Below, piece by piece: positions 46,351-53,690 of a stretch of 64,000 nt of DNA. Each line of letters starts with the position of its first letter. The first letter of the stretch is position 1. The translations under genes were made by a program, and so were the position numbers. The notes under the pieces are model-generated. The model was given only the letters and a program-made list of their open reading frames with translations. It was not told the origin of the DNA and made no database searches. The stretch is from Bradyrhizobium nanningense. Its GTDB lineage: Bacteria; Pseudomonadota; Alphaproteobacteria; Rhizobiales; Xanthobacteraceae. Location of the stretch: contig NZ_LBJC01000027.1 of the NCBI RefSeq assembly GCF_004114535.1, positions 124,001 to 188,000 on the forward strand. The letters are read 5' to 3'.

Positions 46351-47298
46351 TCAACCGAAGACGTTGGACCGTGCCGCCTTGGCAATGAAGGTCGTCACCT
46401 GCGGCGATGCGGCCTCGATGTCGGCTTCGTATTTCAGGAGCACGTTCAGGGTGTCCTTGACGATATCGGTGTCGAGCTCGGAAGCCTGGAGCAGCACCAG
46501 GACGCGTGCCCAATCGATGGTCTCACTGACCGACGGCAGCTTCTTCAGATCCAGCGAGCGGATCTCGTGGATGAAGCCGACCATCTGCCGGCGCAGCGCC
46601 TGCGAGATGCCGGGTACACGGCTTTCGACGATGCGCTCCTCGAGCCGCTGCTCGGGGAAGCCGATATGCAGATGCAGGCAGCGCCGCTTCAAGGCATCAC
46701 CGAGGTCGCGCTCGCTGTTGGAGGTGAGGATCACGGTCGGCGGGGTGATGGCCGAGACGGTGCCGAGCTCGGGGATCGTGACCTGGAAGTCGGACAGGAT
46801 CTCCAGCAGCAGCGATTCAAATTCCGCGTCCGATTTGTCGATCTCGTCGATCAGGAGCACGCAGCCGCCCGGCTGCTCCAGCGCTTGGAGAAGAGGACGC
46901 GGCTCGACGAATTCCTTGGAGAAAAACACGTCGCCAAAATCGTGGAGCTGGTCGAGCGCGGCATGCAGCGTCTGCGCCCCGCCCAGGACCTCGCCGAGCT
47001 TGTCCTTGAGGATCTGCGTGTAGAGAAGCTGCTTGGCGTATTTCCACTCGTAGAGCGCCTTGGCTTCGTCGAGGCCTTCGTAGCATTGCAGGCGGATCAT
47101 CTTCATGCCGCGCCAGGCTGCGATCGCCTTGGCAAGCTCGGTCTTGCCGACGCCCGCGGGGCCCTCGACCAGGATCGGCTTCTCGATCTGCTGCGACAAA
47201 TAGACGGCGGTCGCGATCTGCCGGCTCGCGATATAGCCCTGCGCGGCGAGGCCGCTCTCCACTGCCTCGATCGAGGTCGAGGCCTTCTGATCAGCCAC
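46351..47298 (-). CDS. MoxR-family AAA+ ATPase
   Basis: 315 residues if started at GTG 47298, before which GGGAG is present. Walker A GPAGVGKT at 46-53, Walker B VLLIDEIDKSD, sensor-1 LTSNSERDLGDALKRRC, arginine-finger region EERIVESRVPG. An ATG at 47379 would add 27 residues that are encoded by a strong inverted repeat (47326-47366), so the GTG is preferred. Works with the VWA protein encoded just downstream. Confidence 0.85.
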   Translation of the reverse strand: MADQKASTSIEAVESGLAAQGYIASRQIATAVYLSQQIEKPILVEGPAGVGKTELAKAIAAWRGMKMIRLQCYEGLDEAKALYEWKYAKQLLYTQILKDKLGEVLGGAQTLHAALDQLHDFGDVFFSKEFVEPRPLLQALEQPGGCVLLIDEIDKSDAEFESLLLEILSDFQVTIPELGTVSAITPPTVILTSNSERDLGDALKRRCLHLHIGFPEQRLEERIVESRVPGISQALRRQMVGFIHEIRSLDLKKLPSVSETIDWARVLVLLQASELDTDIVKDTLNVLLKYEADIEAASPQVTTFIAKAARSNVFG

Positions 47299-47325
47299 GA
47301 AAGGGCGCTCCCAAAGGTCTTGCTT

Positions 47326-47366
47326 GAGGCTTGTTCTGCCTGCGTTCCCGGCAAAGAACAAGCCTC
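47326..47366. promoter_or_regulatory. 12-bp perfect inverted repeat upstream of moxR-vwa
   Basis: GAGGCTTGTTCT (47326-47337) and AGAACAAGCCTC (47355-47366), with outer CCCAAA and TTTGGG also mirrored further out. It lies 28-68 nt upstream of the GTG start, where a transcript leader or operator would be. Could be a repressor site or an RNA hairpin; unassigned. Confidence 0.55.
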
Positions 47367-47443
47367 GTTTGGGAGACATCAGACCCGCACGAGCGGCGGT
47401 TTTTCCGCTGAACGCAAATAGTTGAGCGGTTCACCGTTCGCGA

Positions 47444-47644
47444 TCAGTGCCGCAACACTTCCGGCTTGCGGATGGTCTGCCTGACCTCGGCGCCGCAATC
47501 GGCGCATTCATAAACAAAGTCGATCTTGGCAAGGCTCCAATGCGGCTCGACCTCGCGCACATACATCGGCAGGAACCCCATGCAGGTGGGACAATTCACG
47601 GGCGCTATTTCGCCGTCCTGATGATGCTGTACATAAGCTGGCAT
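47444..47644 (-). CDS. Small zinc-ribbon protein, 66 aa
   Basis: From ATG 47644 (GGAGAG upstream). Two Cys pairs: APVNCPTCMGFLP and YECADCGAEVRQT, a classic small zinc ribbon. Cytoplasmic; role unknown. Longer upstream starts add an unrelated sequence. Confidence 0.7.
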   Translation of the reverse strand: MPAYVQHHQDGEIAPVNCPTCMGFLPMYVREVEPHWSLAKIDFVYECADCGAEVRQTIRKPEVLRH

Positions 47645-47869
47645 CTCGGCTCTCCTTCGCAGGCGACCACCAAACCCCGCGCAGAAGCTACTGCCGGTCG
47701 CTTCAGGCGCGTCATCAACTCTTTCGAACGGAGATGGAACGGCGGAGGTTTGTCGCTCGCTGTGACATTCTTGTAACGTGTCTGTACTGTAACGGGCGGA
47801 CCGAATGCCTATTTCTGCGGCCAATCCGGCTTTTTCGGATCCTCACCCAACGATAAGGGAGCAACGCCC

Positions 47870-48844
47870 ATGACGCATGCCATTCGTTTTCACAAGACCG
47901 GCGGTCCGGAAGTCCTGGTCTGGGAGGAGGTCAACGTCGGCAAGCCCGGACCGGGCGAGGCGCGCATCCGCCACACCGCGGTCGGCCTCAACTTCGTCGA
48001 CATCTACAACCGTTCGGGCCTGTACCCGGCGCAACTGCCAAGCGGGCTCGGCAGCGAGGCGGCCGGAATCGTCGAGGAGGTCGGAGCCGGTGTCACCGAT
48101 CTCAAGCCGGGCGATCGTGTCGCCTATGGCGCCTCGCCGCTCGGGGCCTATTCAGAGGGGCGGCTGATCCCTGCGGACCGTTTGCTGAAACTGCCGGACG
48201 GCGTCGACGACAAGACCGCGGCGGCGATGATGCTCAAAGGGCTCACCACACAATATCTGATCCGGCAGACCTATCGGGTGAAGGCCGGCGACACCATCCT
48301 GCTGCACGCGGCGGCCGGCGGCGTCGGCCTGATCCTGGGCCAGTGGGCCAAGCACCTCGGCGCGACCGTGATCGGTACCGTCAGCAACGACGAAAAGGCC
48401 AAGCTTGCCAAGGCGCATGGCTGCGATCACGTCATCATCTACACCCGCGAAGATTTCGTGAAGCGGGTCGACGAAATCACCGGCGGCAAGAAGGTGCCGG
48501 TGGTCTATGACTCCGTCGGCAAGGACACATTCCTGAAATCGCTGGATTGCCTCGCGCCGCTCGGCGTCGCCGCGTTGTTCGGTCAATCCTCCGGTGCAGT
48601 CGAGCCGCTCAATCTCGGCCTGTTGGCCCAGAAGGGTTCGCTCTACGTCACCCGTCCGACGCTGTTCACCTATGCCGCCAAGCGCGAGAACCTGATCACG
48701 ATGGCGAACGAACTGTTCGACGTCGTCAAGTCCGGTGCGGTCAAGATCGAGGTACACCAGACCTATCCGTTGAAGGAGGCCGCCAAGGCGCATGCCGATC
48801 TCGCCGCGCGCAAGACCACGGGATCGACCGTGCTTACGGTGTAA
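47870..48844 (+). CDS. qor: NADPH:quinone oxidoreductase (zeta-crystallin type)
   Basis: 324 residues, standard MDR length without zinc Cys ligands. MTHAIRFHKTGGPEVLVWEEV start, GLNFVDIYNRSGLYP, GLGSEAAGIVEEVG, nucleotide loop AAAGGVGLILGQWAKHLGATVIGTVS and YDSVGKDTF. One-electron quinone reduction with NADPH. Cytoplasmic. Single gene by position. Confidence 0.93.
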   Translation: MTHAIRFHKTGGPEVLVWEEVNVGKPGPGEARIRHTAVGLNFVDIYNRSGLYPAQLPSGLGSEAAGIVEEVGAGVTDLKPGDRVAYGASPLGAYSEGRLIPADRLLKLPDGVDDKTAAAMMLKGLTTQYLIRQTYRVKAGDTILLHAAAGGVGLILGQWAKHLGATVIGTVSNDEKAKLAKAHGCDHVIIYTREDFVKRVDEITGGKKVPVVYDSVGKDTFLKSLDCLAPLGVAALFGQSSGAVEPLNLGLLAQKGSLYVTRPTLFTYAAKRENLITMANELFDVVKSGAVKIEVHQTYPLKEAAKAHADLAARKTTGSTVLTV

Positions 48845-48883
48845 TGTCCGGCCGGATGGTGACGCAGGCGACCAGGCCTTGCG

Positions 48884-49159
48884 TCACGTCCGCTCGTGCT
48901 TGCGCAGGTCCCGGACGTGGTCGAGGCGCACTGCCTGGAGATCGACCTCTTCGGGCGGGATCTGGGGGAGGGTGGCCTCGCTCAGGATGGCCTCGGTGAC
49001 GTCCTCGACCGAGTTCTCGGCGATCTCGTGGATGAACGAGACATTCCGGTATTCGCCCGACACGATGCGGGAGACGACCTCGCGTCTGGTGATCTCGGGA
49101 TCGACGACTGCCTCGCGCCCCCGCCGTCCGTAGTCGATCATCACGACGAAATACTGCAT
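48884..49159 (-). CDS. Conserved-looking hypothetical protein, 91 aa, under S24-repressor-type promoter
   Basis: MQYFVVMIDYGRRGREAVVDPEITRREVV begins a compact alpha/beta protein without signal peptide (short motifs: YFVVMIDYGRRG, NVSFIHEIAENSVEDVTEAI). I do not recognise the family. Its upstream region holds TTGACT-N17-AATACT on the minus strand with a palindrome in the spacer, the same geometry as the neighbouring repressor's own promoter, so the repressor is likely to control it. Confidence 0.6.
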   Translation of the reverse strand: MQYFVVMIDYGRRGREAVVDPEITRREVVSRIVSGEYRNVSFIHEIAENSVEDVTEAILSEATLPQIPPEEVDLQAVRLDHVRDLRKHERT

Positions 49160-49200
49160 GAAACGACCCCGCCGCGTCCCGTCACTCGGGAACGCGGCAG

Positions 49201-49252
49201 AGTATTTCCGAAAATCGGAATCAAGTCAAGCGCAATTTCCGAATAACGGAAA
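49201..49252 (-). promoter_or_regulatory. Promoter with two TTCCG-N5-CGGAA operators (for the 91-aa gene)
   Basis: On the minus strand TTGACT (49229-49224), 17 nt, AATACT (49206-49201). TTCCGAAAATCGGAA (49206-49220) fills the spacer; TTTCCG-AATAA-CGGAAA (49236-49252) lies just upstream of the -35. Centres are ~31 bp apart, three helical turns. A GAATC (GANTC, CcrM-type) site overlaps the edge of the first palindrome at 49218-49222. Confidence 0.7.
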
Positions 49253-49258
49253 CTGATG

Positions 49259-49867
49259 TCACTTGCCCTTCTTGCGGGGGCGTGCCGATTTCGCGCGCAG
49301 CCGCTCGAGCTGCCCTTTGGGCATCGACAGGCAGATCTCCCCGACCCAATCGAGCTTGACGCCGACGATCGGCTTGGCATTGAAGCTGGTGAGATTGACG
49401 ACGGACGGAGTTTTCCCCCGCTCGATGGTCTTCAGATAGCGCTCGCCGGTCTTGAGCCGCACCACGGCCTCCTCGCCGTAGAAGCTCGACAGCGGATGAC
49501 GCTGGTCCTTGTAGACCACGATCACGTCGCCGCTCTCGTATTTGGGCAGCATCGAATCGCCCACGATCTCGAATGCGACGGTTTCTTCCATGATCGGGAA
49601 GGGCAGCGCGATGTCGCCGAGCCCCTCCGGCGGAACCTGCTCGTAATCCGGCTCGATCACGGCGCCGGCGCCGACCCGGCCCATGATCGGCGCGAGATTG
49701 AGCTCAAGATATTCCATGATCGGAATGATCTCCGAAGCCTTCACCAGACGTTCGCCGCCGAGAATCTCCGAGACCGCGCCGGGCCGCACGCCCATGGCCG
49801 CCGCCAGGCCGCCCTTGCTCTTGCCGGTCTTCTCCAGACCCCGCTCGATCATTGCAACGTCCAACAT
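49259..49867 (-). CDS. XRE/S24 (LexA/CI-like) autocleavable-type transcriptional repressor
   Basis: 202 residues from ATG 49867 (GAGGG upstream). N-terminal helix-turn-helix: KSKGGLAAAMGVRPGAVSEIL (~17-37, key residues G18-I35). Candidate cleavage bond Ala67-Gly68 in GRVGAGAVIEP; catalytic Ser105 in EIVGDSMLPKYESGD; Lys146 in VVRLKTGERYLKTI. The layout equals LexA and phage CI proteins, which self-cleave when RecA is activated. A Lys-rich tail (RPRKKGK) ends the protein. The canonical alphaproteobacterial LexA box is GAAC-N7-GAAC, unlike the palindromes seen here, so it is not the SOS LexA. Confidence 0.85.
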   Translation of the reverse strand: MLDVAMIERGLEKTGKSKGGLAAAMGVRPGAVSEILGGERLVKASEIIPIMEYLELNLAPIMGRVGAGAVIEPDYEQVPPEGLGDIALPFPIMEETVAFEIVGDSMLPKYESGDVIVVYKDQRHPLSSFYGEEAVVRLKTGERYLKTIERGKTPSVVNLTSFNAKPIVGVKLDWVGEICLSMPKGQLERLRAKSARPRKKGK

Positions 49868-49900
49868 GGTGATTCCCTCGATTGCACACCGTCTTGCCTC

Positions 49901-49929
49901 TTGTAATCCGAAATTCGGAATTGATGCAA
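49901..49929 (-). promoter_or_regulatory. Promoter and operator of the S24 repressor gene
   Basis: Minus strand TTGCAT (49929-49924), 17-nt spacer, TTACAA (49906-49901), 33 nt before the ATG. ATCCG-AAATT-CGGAA (49906-49920) occupies the spacer exactly as in the promoter at 49201-49229. Implies negative autoregulation. Confidence 0.65.
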
Positions 49930-49951
49930 TTATGAATATCAGAATTATCGC

Positions 49952-49980
49952 TTGACTTGATCTTCGGAATACCGGAATGT
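49952..49980 (+). promoter_or_regulatory. Promoter of the GcrA-like gene with operator-like palindrome
   Basis: TTGACT (49952-49957), 17 nt, GAATGT (49975-49980; weak -10). The spacer holds TTCGG-AATAC-CGGAA (49963-49977), matching the TTCCG-N5-CGGAA type with two differences in the left arm. The -35 context CGCTTGACTTGAT is the same as in the promoter of the 91-residue gene. Confidence 0.5.
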
Positions 49981-50031
49981 GTGTTCGCCTCCCGTCGTTC
50001 GATGAGAGGAGGCGCATCACAGGACAACAGC

Positions 50032-50562
50032 ATGGAACCGGGCCATTGGCCGTCGGAGCACTCCGACGCGCTTCGCGACTATTTTCGCAAAGGCATGTCT
50101 TATGCGGAGATCGGAAGACAGATTAACGCAAGGTTTGGAACGACTTACACGCGCAACGCGGTGATCGGCCGCGCCAAGCGGCTCGGGCTCGTCGTACCGG
50201 AATGGATCGCTAGCCCATCGGTCGCGCCATATTTGCCTGGTGAAGCTCCGGTTTCACCACGCCGCGCGGTGTTACCGAACCTGAACGTGCCGCCGAAGTC
50301 CGCAATGAAGCCGGCAGCGCCTGTCAAGTTACGCTGCGTCGGCGTTCAGCCGCGCCTGATCCAACTGGTCGAACTCGAGCCGGCCGACTGCCGCTATCCC
50401 TATGGCGGCGACAAGGACGGGGAGGAGATCGCCTTCTGTGGTCATCCCTGCCGGCCGGGCTCCAGCTATTGCGCGCCGCACGCGCGCCTGACGCACCGCT
50501 CCGGGGCTGCGTCCGCCCGTGTCCCCGGTCCCGTCGTGCTGAGGCTGGTCTCCGCTGCCTGA
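50032..50562 (+). CDS. GcrA-family cell-cycle regulator paralogue
   Basis: 176 residues from ATG 50032. N-terminal SANT-like DNA-binding region WPSEHSDALRDYFRKGMSYAEIG and the hallmark TRNAVIGRAKRLGL (~residues 40-53). C-terminal zinc-like segment LEPADCRYPYGGDKDGEEIAFCGHPCRPG, then SYCAPHARLTHR, matches the GcrA C-terminal domain that contacts sigma70. Divergent from typical GcrA in the first helix and central linker, and it lies beside an S24 repressor rather than at a cell-cycle locus, so I read it as a second GcrA. Acts as a sigma70 co-activator at GANTC-methylated promoters in other species. Confidence 0.85.
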   Translation: MEPGHWPSEHSDALRDYFRKGMSYAEIGRQINARFGTTYTRNAVIGRAKRLGLVVPEWIASPSVAPYLPGEAPVSPRRAVLPNLNVPPKSAMKPAAPVKLRCVGVQPRLIQLVELEPADCRYPYGGDKDGEEIAFCGHPCRPGSSYCAPHARLTHRSGAASARVPGPVVLRLVSAA

Positions 50563-50602
50563 GCTTCCCCGTTCCATCGTCAGTTTCGCAAGGAGTATTA
50601 GA

Positions 50603-51178
50603 GTGGCTCGTGTCCGACGCAACAAGTCCTACAGATTGGCGCAGATCTACGACCGGCGGTCCCGCGAGGTGCCGTTCAATGCCGAAGTGGCGGAAGTCGA
50701 GGTCGACAATCCGCTGGCGCTCGATTCCGGTGAGAAGATCCTGGCCATCCGGTCGATCCGTGGCGATCCGCTGGGACGGCTGCACGCGCATCATCAGATC
50801 GACGAGGCGCAATACCGCGGCGGGCGTGCCTTCCAGAACGATTGGGAGAGGGCGGAGCGGGGACCTCAGGCGATGGACCCGACCCGGGAATATGTTGATG
50901 GCACGCGCACGCGCGAGCCCGTCACCGAGAGCCAGCGCCAGGCGGTGTTGCGGTTGAATCGGGTCGAGCGCGAACTTGGCACCGACGGCGCCGCGCTGGT
51001 GCACGACGTGCTGATCCTGGGCCTGACCATGGATCAGATCGGCGCGCGTCGCGCCGTCCGAACGCAGCGCTGGAACGATTATTTTGCGCGGCGTTTTCGC
51101 GAATGTCTGGACCGGCTGGCGCTGATCTACGGCTTTGCGACGGAAACGGGGACACAACGGGCAGGCCGGCGCGGTTGA
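50603..51178 (+). CDS. DUF6456-like hypothetical protein
   Basis: 191 residues from GTG 50603 with AAGGAG upstream; 40 nt after the GcrA-like gene. Basic helical start MARVRRNKSYRLAQIYDRRS. GDPLGRLHAHHQIDEAQYRGGRAFQNDWERAE and a late VRTQRWNDYFARRFRECLDRLALIYG resemble the core of alphaproteobacterial DUF6456 proteins. That C-terminus looks like a helix-turn-helix (LTMDQIGARRAVRTQRWNDY). Could be a DNA-binding partner co-expressed with the GcrA paralogue; family call is tentative. Confidence 0.6.
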   Translation: MARVRRNKSYRLAQIYDRRSREVPFNAEVAEVEVDNPLALDSGEKILAIRSIRGDPLGRLHAHHQIDEAQYRGGRAFQNDWERAERGPQAMDPTREYVDGTRTREPVTESQRQAVLRLNRVERELGTDGAALVHDVLILGLTMDQIGARRAVRTQRWNDYFARRFRECLDRLALIYGFATETGTQRAGRRG

Positions 51179-51182
51179 AGAC

Positions 51183-51214
51183 GGCACGCCGCCGGCCTCG
51201 GCCGCCGGCGTGCC
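51183..51214. terminator. GC-rich stem-loop between convergent genes
   Basis: GGCACGCC (51183-51190) and GGCGTGCC (51207-51214) pair perfectly with further GC pairing inside. It follows the DUF6456-like stop by 5 nt and precedes the convergent gene's stop. No T-run. Confidence 0.5.
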
Positions 51215-51225
51215 CAGTCGGTTGT

Positions 51226-51582
51226 TTAGGGATGCGGTACGATCAGGTAAGGCGTCGTGTACGGCTCGACGCGGAGCGAGGCGTTGGCCAGAAGCCCGAT
51301 CTTGGCGGTCGGAGCCTGCTGCAATTCGCCGTTCGGGCCACGATGCACGTTGTATTGCCAGACCGTGAGATCGCCCTTCTGCGCCAGCGCGTGCGCAACC
51401 GCGCTGGCATCGTTGCCGCCGAGCCCCTTAAGTTCCTCCGCCGATAACCCGACGACGATTTCGTCCTTGATGGTGATGATCTTGAACAGGTTCATCTTGG
51501 TCTCCTGCGCCCATGCGCCTGGTATCGAGAGGGAGAAAAGCGCGACCGCGGCGCCCTTGATGAGATCGCAGCGAGAAAGCAT
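51226..51582 (-). CDS. Exported hypothetical protein, 118 aa
   Basis: Signal peptide MLSRCDLIKGAAVALFSLSIPGAWAQ, then an alpha/beta domain: FKIITIKDEIVVGLSAEELKGLGG, DLTVWQYNVHRGPNGELQQAPTAKIGLLANASLRVEPY. Family not recognised, but it looks conserved in style (periplasmic, compact). Single gene. Confidence 0.65.
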   Translation of the reverse strand: MLSRCDLIKGAAVALFSLSIPGAWAQETKMNLFKIITIKDEIVVGLSAEELKGLGGNDASAVAHALAQKGDLTVWQYNVHRGPNGELQQAPTAKIGLLANASLRVEPYTTPYLIVPHP

Positions 51583-52224
51583 GCCGTCGTCCTTTGGTGC
51601 TGACGCGCGCCCGAATCGGAGAGTTTTCAGCCATGGCGCCCGTAATCTGCGTGGCCGTGTCGCAACGGCTTGGTCGCTCGCTCATGGACAATGGTTCACG
51701 GGCGGACACATATCCGGACCGACGAGGCGACAACCGCGCCGAGATCAGGACGCGGGAGATCAGCTTGCGAGATCGATCTTCATTTCGTCGCTGATACAAC
51801 CGCCGGAGCCGGACTCAACAATTACGTGTATGCGCCGGAGAAGCGCTCATGCGCAGCCAATGTCCATTCATGTCGGAAACAAGCCGAAACGTTGTGCCAA
51901 TTGACAGCGGTCGGGGCTGTATGCGTGATTGATGCCGCTTCTTGACGCAGGTGGGTGACGGCAGTCGATATTCCTGTTATCCGGAATTGCCGTGCTGCGA
52001 TGCAGACGAAGCATCGCTGCACCCACGGTTGGACTTGCTGGACGGGTTGTTCCTTGGCATAATTGCAACCAAATGATTGAGCGCGTTGTGGGACATGTTG
52101 TCCCTCGCGCCAGCCGGTCGGGGCCACCTGGCCGAGAGTTCGTCGCTAGAGGTCCCGTTGTGGCGTCTTGTTACAGCGTTAGCTTCTCGGGTGGATCAAG
52201 GCCGACGCTTGTCATAGGTGCGAG
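51583..52224. other. Intergenic region without a supported gene
   Basis: About 640 bases. Frames of 66-215 codons cross it on both strands but have no signal peptides, domains or ribosome sites and read like GC-rich chance frames. No repeat was noticed. Confidence 0.45.
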
Positions 52225-52410
52225 ATGAAGAACCTCAATTTCGCGGCTGAACTGCACCTCAAGCTCGGCGCGCCCGCAAGCGGCACGGTCGAAAGTCTTC
52301 GCCTGCTGCGCGCGTTCCTGAAGCTCGCGCCGCGACAGCGTTTCGAGGTTATCAAGCTGGTCGAAGACCTCGCCACCGAAGAAGCCCTTCCCGAGCACCC
52401 CTTGTCCTGA
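52225..52410 (+). CDS. Small hypothetical protein, 61 aa
   Basis: MKNLNFAAELHLKLGAPASG then ESLRLLRAFLKLAPRQRFEVIKLVEDLATEEAL: a short helical cytoplasmic protein. Not recognised. Its position on the same strand 143 nt upstream of the phasin gene gives no strong clue. Confidence 0.5.
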   Translation: MKNLNFAAELHLKLGAPASGTVESLRLLRAFLKLAPRQRFEVIKLVEDLATEEALPEHPLS

Positions 52411-52553
52411 GCCCGGCCGCGCGCCGGCCTCATGCCGGCTCTTACGCTTTCCTGCCGTAGCCGGACCGCCGGCGAGGTTTCCCCCAGGCTGGCCGCTGGA
52501 AGGCGATCCGGCAAGTGTGGTATTCAATTGGGGAAAATGGGAGGACTGCGACC

Positions 52554-52895
52554 ATGATCGAACCGAAGCTCGAAGTTCCGGCCGAACTGCGCGACCTGGC
52601 CGAGAAGACGATTGACCAGGCGGAAAAAGCATTCGGAATGTTTTTCGAAGCGGCCACTAAATCGATGTCGTCGGTTCCGGGCGCGGGGACCGAGGTGTCG
52701 AAGCAGGCGCTGGTTTTCACCGAGCAGAACATGAAGTCGGCGTTCGAGCATGCGCGCAAGCTGGTTCATGCCACCGACCTTCAGGAAGCGATGCGAATCC
52801 AGTCCGATTTCCTGCGCAGCCAGTTCACCAGTGCTGGAGATCACATGCGTCAGATGACCGGCAGTCTCATGCAACCGGGCAAGGGCAAATCCTGA
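52554..52895 (+). CDS. Phasin family protein
   Basis: 113 residues from ATG 52554, with GGAGG ten bases upstream. Phasin_2 pattern: PAELRDLAEKTIDQAEKAFGMFFEAATK, SKQALVFTEQNMKSAFEHARKLVHATDLQEAMRIQSDFLRSQF. Coats polyhydroxyalkanoate granules or acts as a membrane-associated helical protein. Entirely helical, no signal peptide. Alternative starts upstream are less supported. Confidence 0.85.
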   Translation: MIEPKLEVPAELRDLAEKTIDQAEKAFGMFFEAATKSMSSVPGAGTEVSKQALVFTEQNMKSAFEHARKLVHATDLQEAMRIQSDFLRSQFTSAGDHMRQMTGSLMQPGKGKS

Positions 52896-53019
52896 TCCTG
52901 GCTGTCCACAGCGTGCCCACACATTGAACTTGCGCGGTGTGGCGATCCGGATTTCGTTGCTGGCGCCGATCCATGCCGGGCCACCGAATGATCCTTCGCC
53001 GTCCGGCATCCCTTCTGCT

Positions 53020-53050
53020 GATCCCTGTCGGTCCTCCGGCAGGGATCTTT
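53020..53050. terminator. Rho-independent terminator between phasin and cytochrome genes
   Basis: GATCCCTGTCGG-TCCT-CCGGCAGGGATC (12-bp stem, one mismatch) followed by TTT. Serves the phasin transcript and could serve the convergent cytochrome transcript. Confidence 0.75.
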
Positions 53051-53081
53051 ATGTGTGGCAGGTGCCGTGCTCGGCGCTCTC

Positions 53082-53399
53082 CTATCGAAGCGATGCGATG
53101 TAGGCCGCGATGTCGCCCGCTTCGGTCCGGCTCAAGGGGAAATTCGGCATCTTCGGGTGGGGATCGAGCAGGAAGAAGGCGAGCCTCTCCGGACTGAAGT
53201 TTGGCCTGTGCGCGACAGAGGCAAAGGAGGGGACGTCGGCGCTCGCCTGGGTCTGGCCGTTCGCGACGATATGGCAGCTTGCGCACCAGCGCTTGGCGAG
53301 GTCGGCACCGTGATCGGCATCAGCTGCGAGCGCAGACGACGTGCCGACGCTCGAGGTTACGGCAAGCAGCAGGCAGATTCGTCTCAAATGCTGGTGCAT
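53082..53399 (-). CDS. Class I cytochrome c, 105 aa
   Basis: From ATG 53399. Signal peptide ends ALAAD. Heme attachment C39-A-S-C42-H43 (RWCASCHIV); a Met in HPKMPNFPLSRTEAGDIAAYIASL is the likely sixth ligand. Small periplasmic electron carrier. No partner oxidase adjoins it. Confidence 0.9.
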   Translation of the reverse strand: MHQHLRRICLLLAVTSSVGTSSALAADADHGADLAKRWCASCHIVANGQTQASADVPSFASVAHRPNFSPERLAFFLLDPHPKMPNFPLSRTEAGDIAAYIASLR

Positions 53400-53690
53400 A
53401 GGGTAACCTTCATGCATTCGTTGGCGTCCGCCATGCCTATCCGCAGCATGATCCCGGAAATTGCGAGAGATCAATGCGGGCTATGATCGACCGCAGCAGC
53501 TTGCGAACCGAACGATAGAGATGCCGTACCACTGCCGGCATTCTTGCCGTGGGCAGGTTCAGGCTTCTTGCATCGAAACCCTTCGTATCAAGACTTCCGA
53601 TAGGATGCGACACCTGTCTCTCCAAGGTCATATGGCTTTTCTATCCTGCTGCTTCGGAGCCGCCTTGATCTGCCGCAAGGCCGTTCCCGG

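Noticed and set aside
49201..50031. Canonical alphaproteobacterial LexA boxes (GAAC-N7-GAAC)
   Set aside because: None seen; the palindromes are TTCCG-N5-CGGAA instead.
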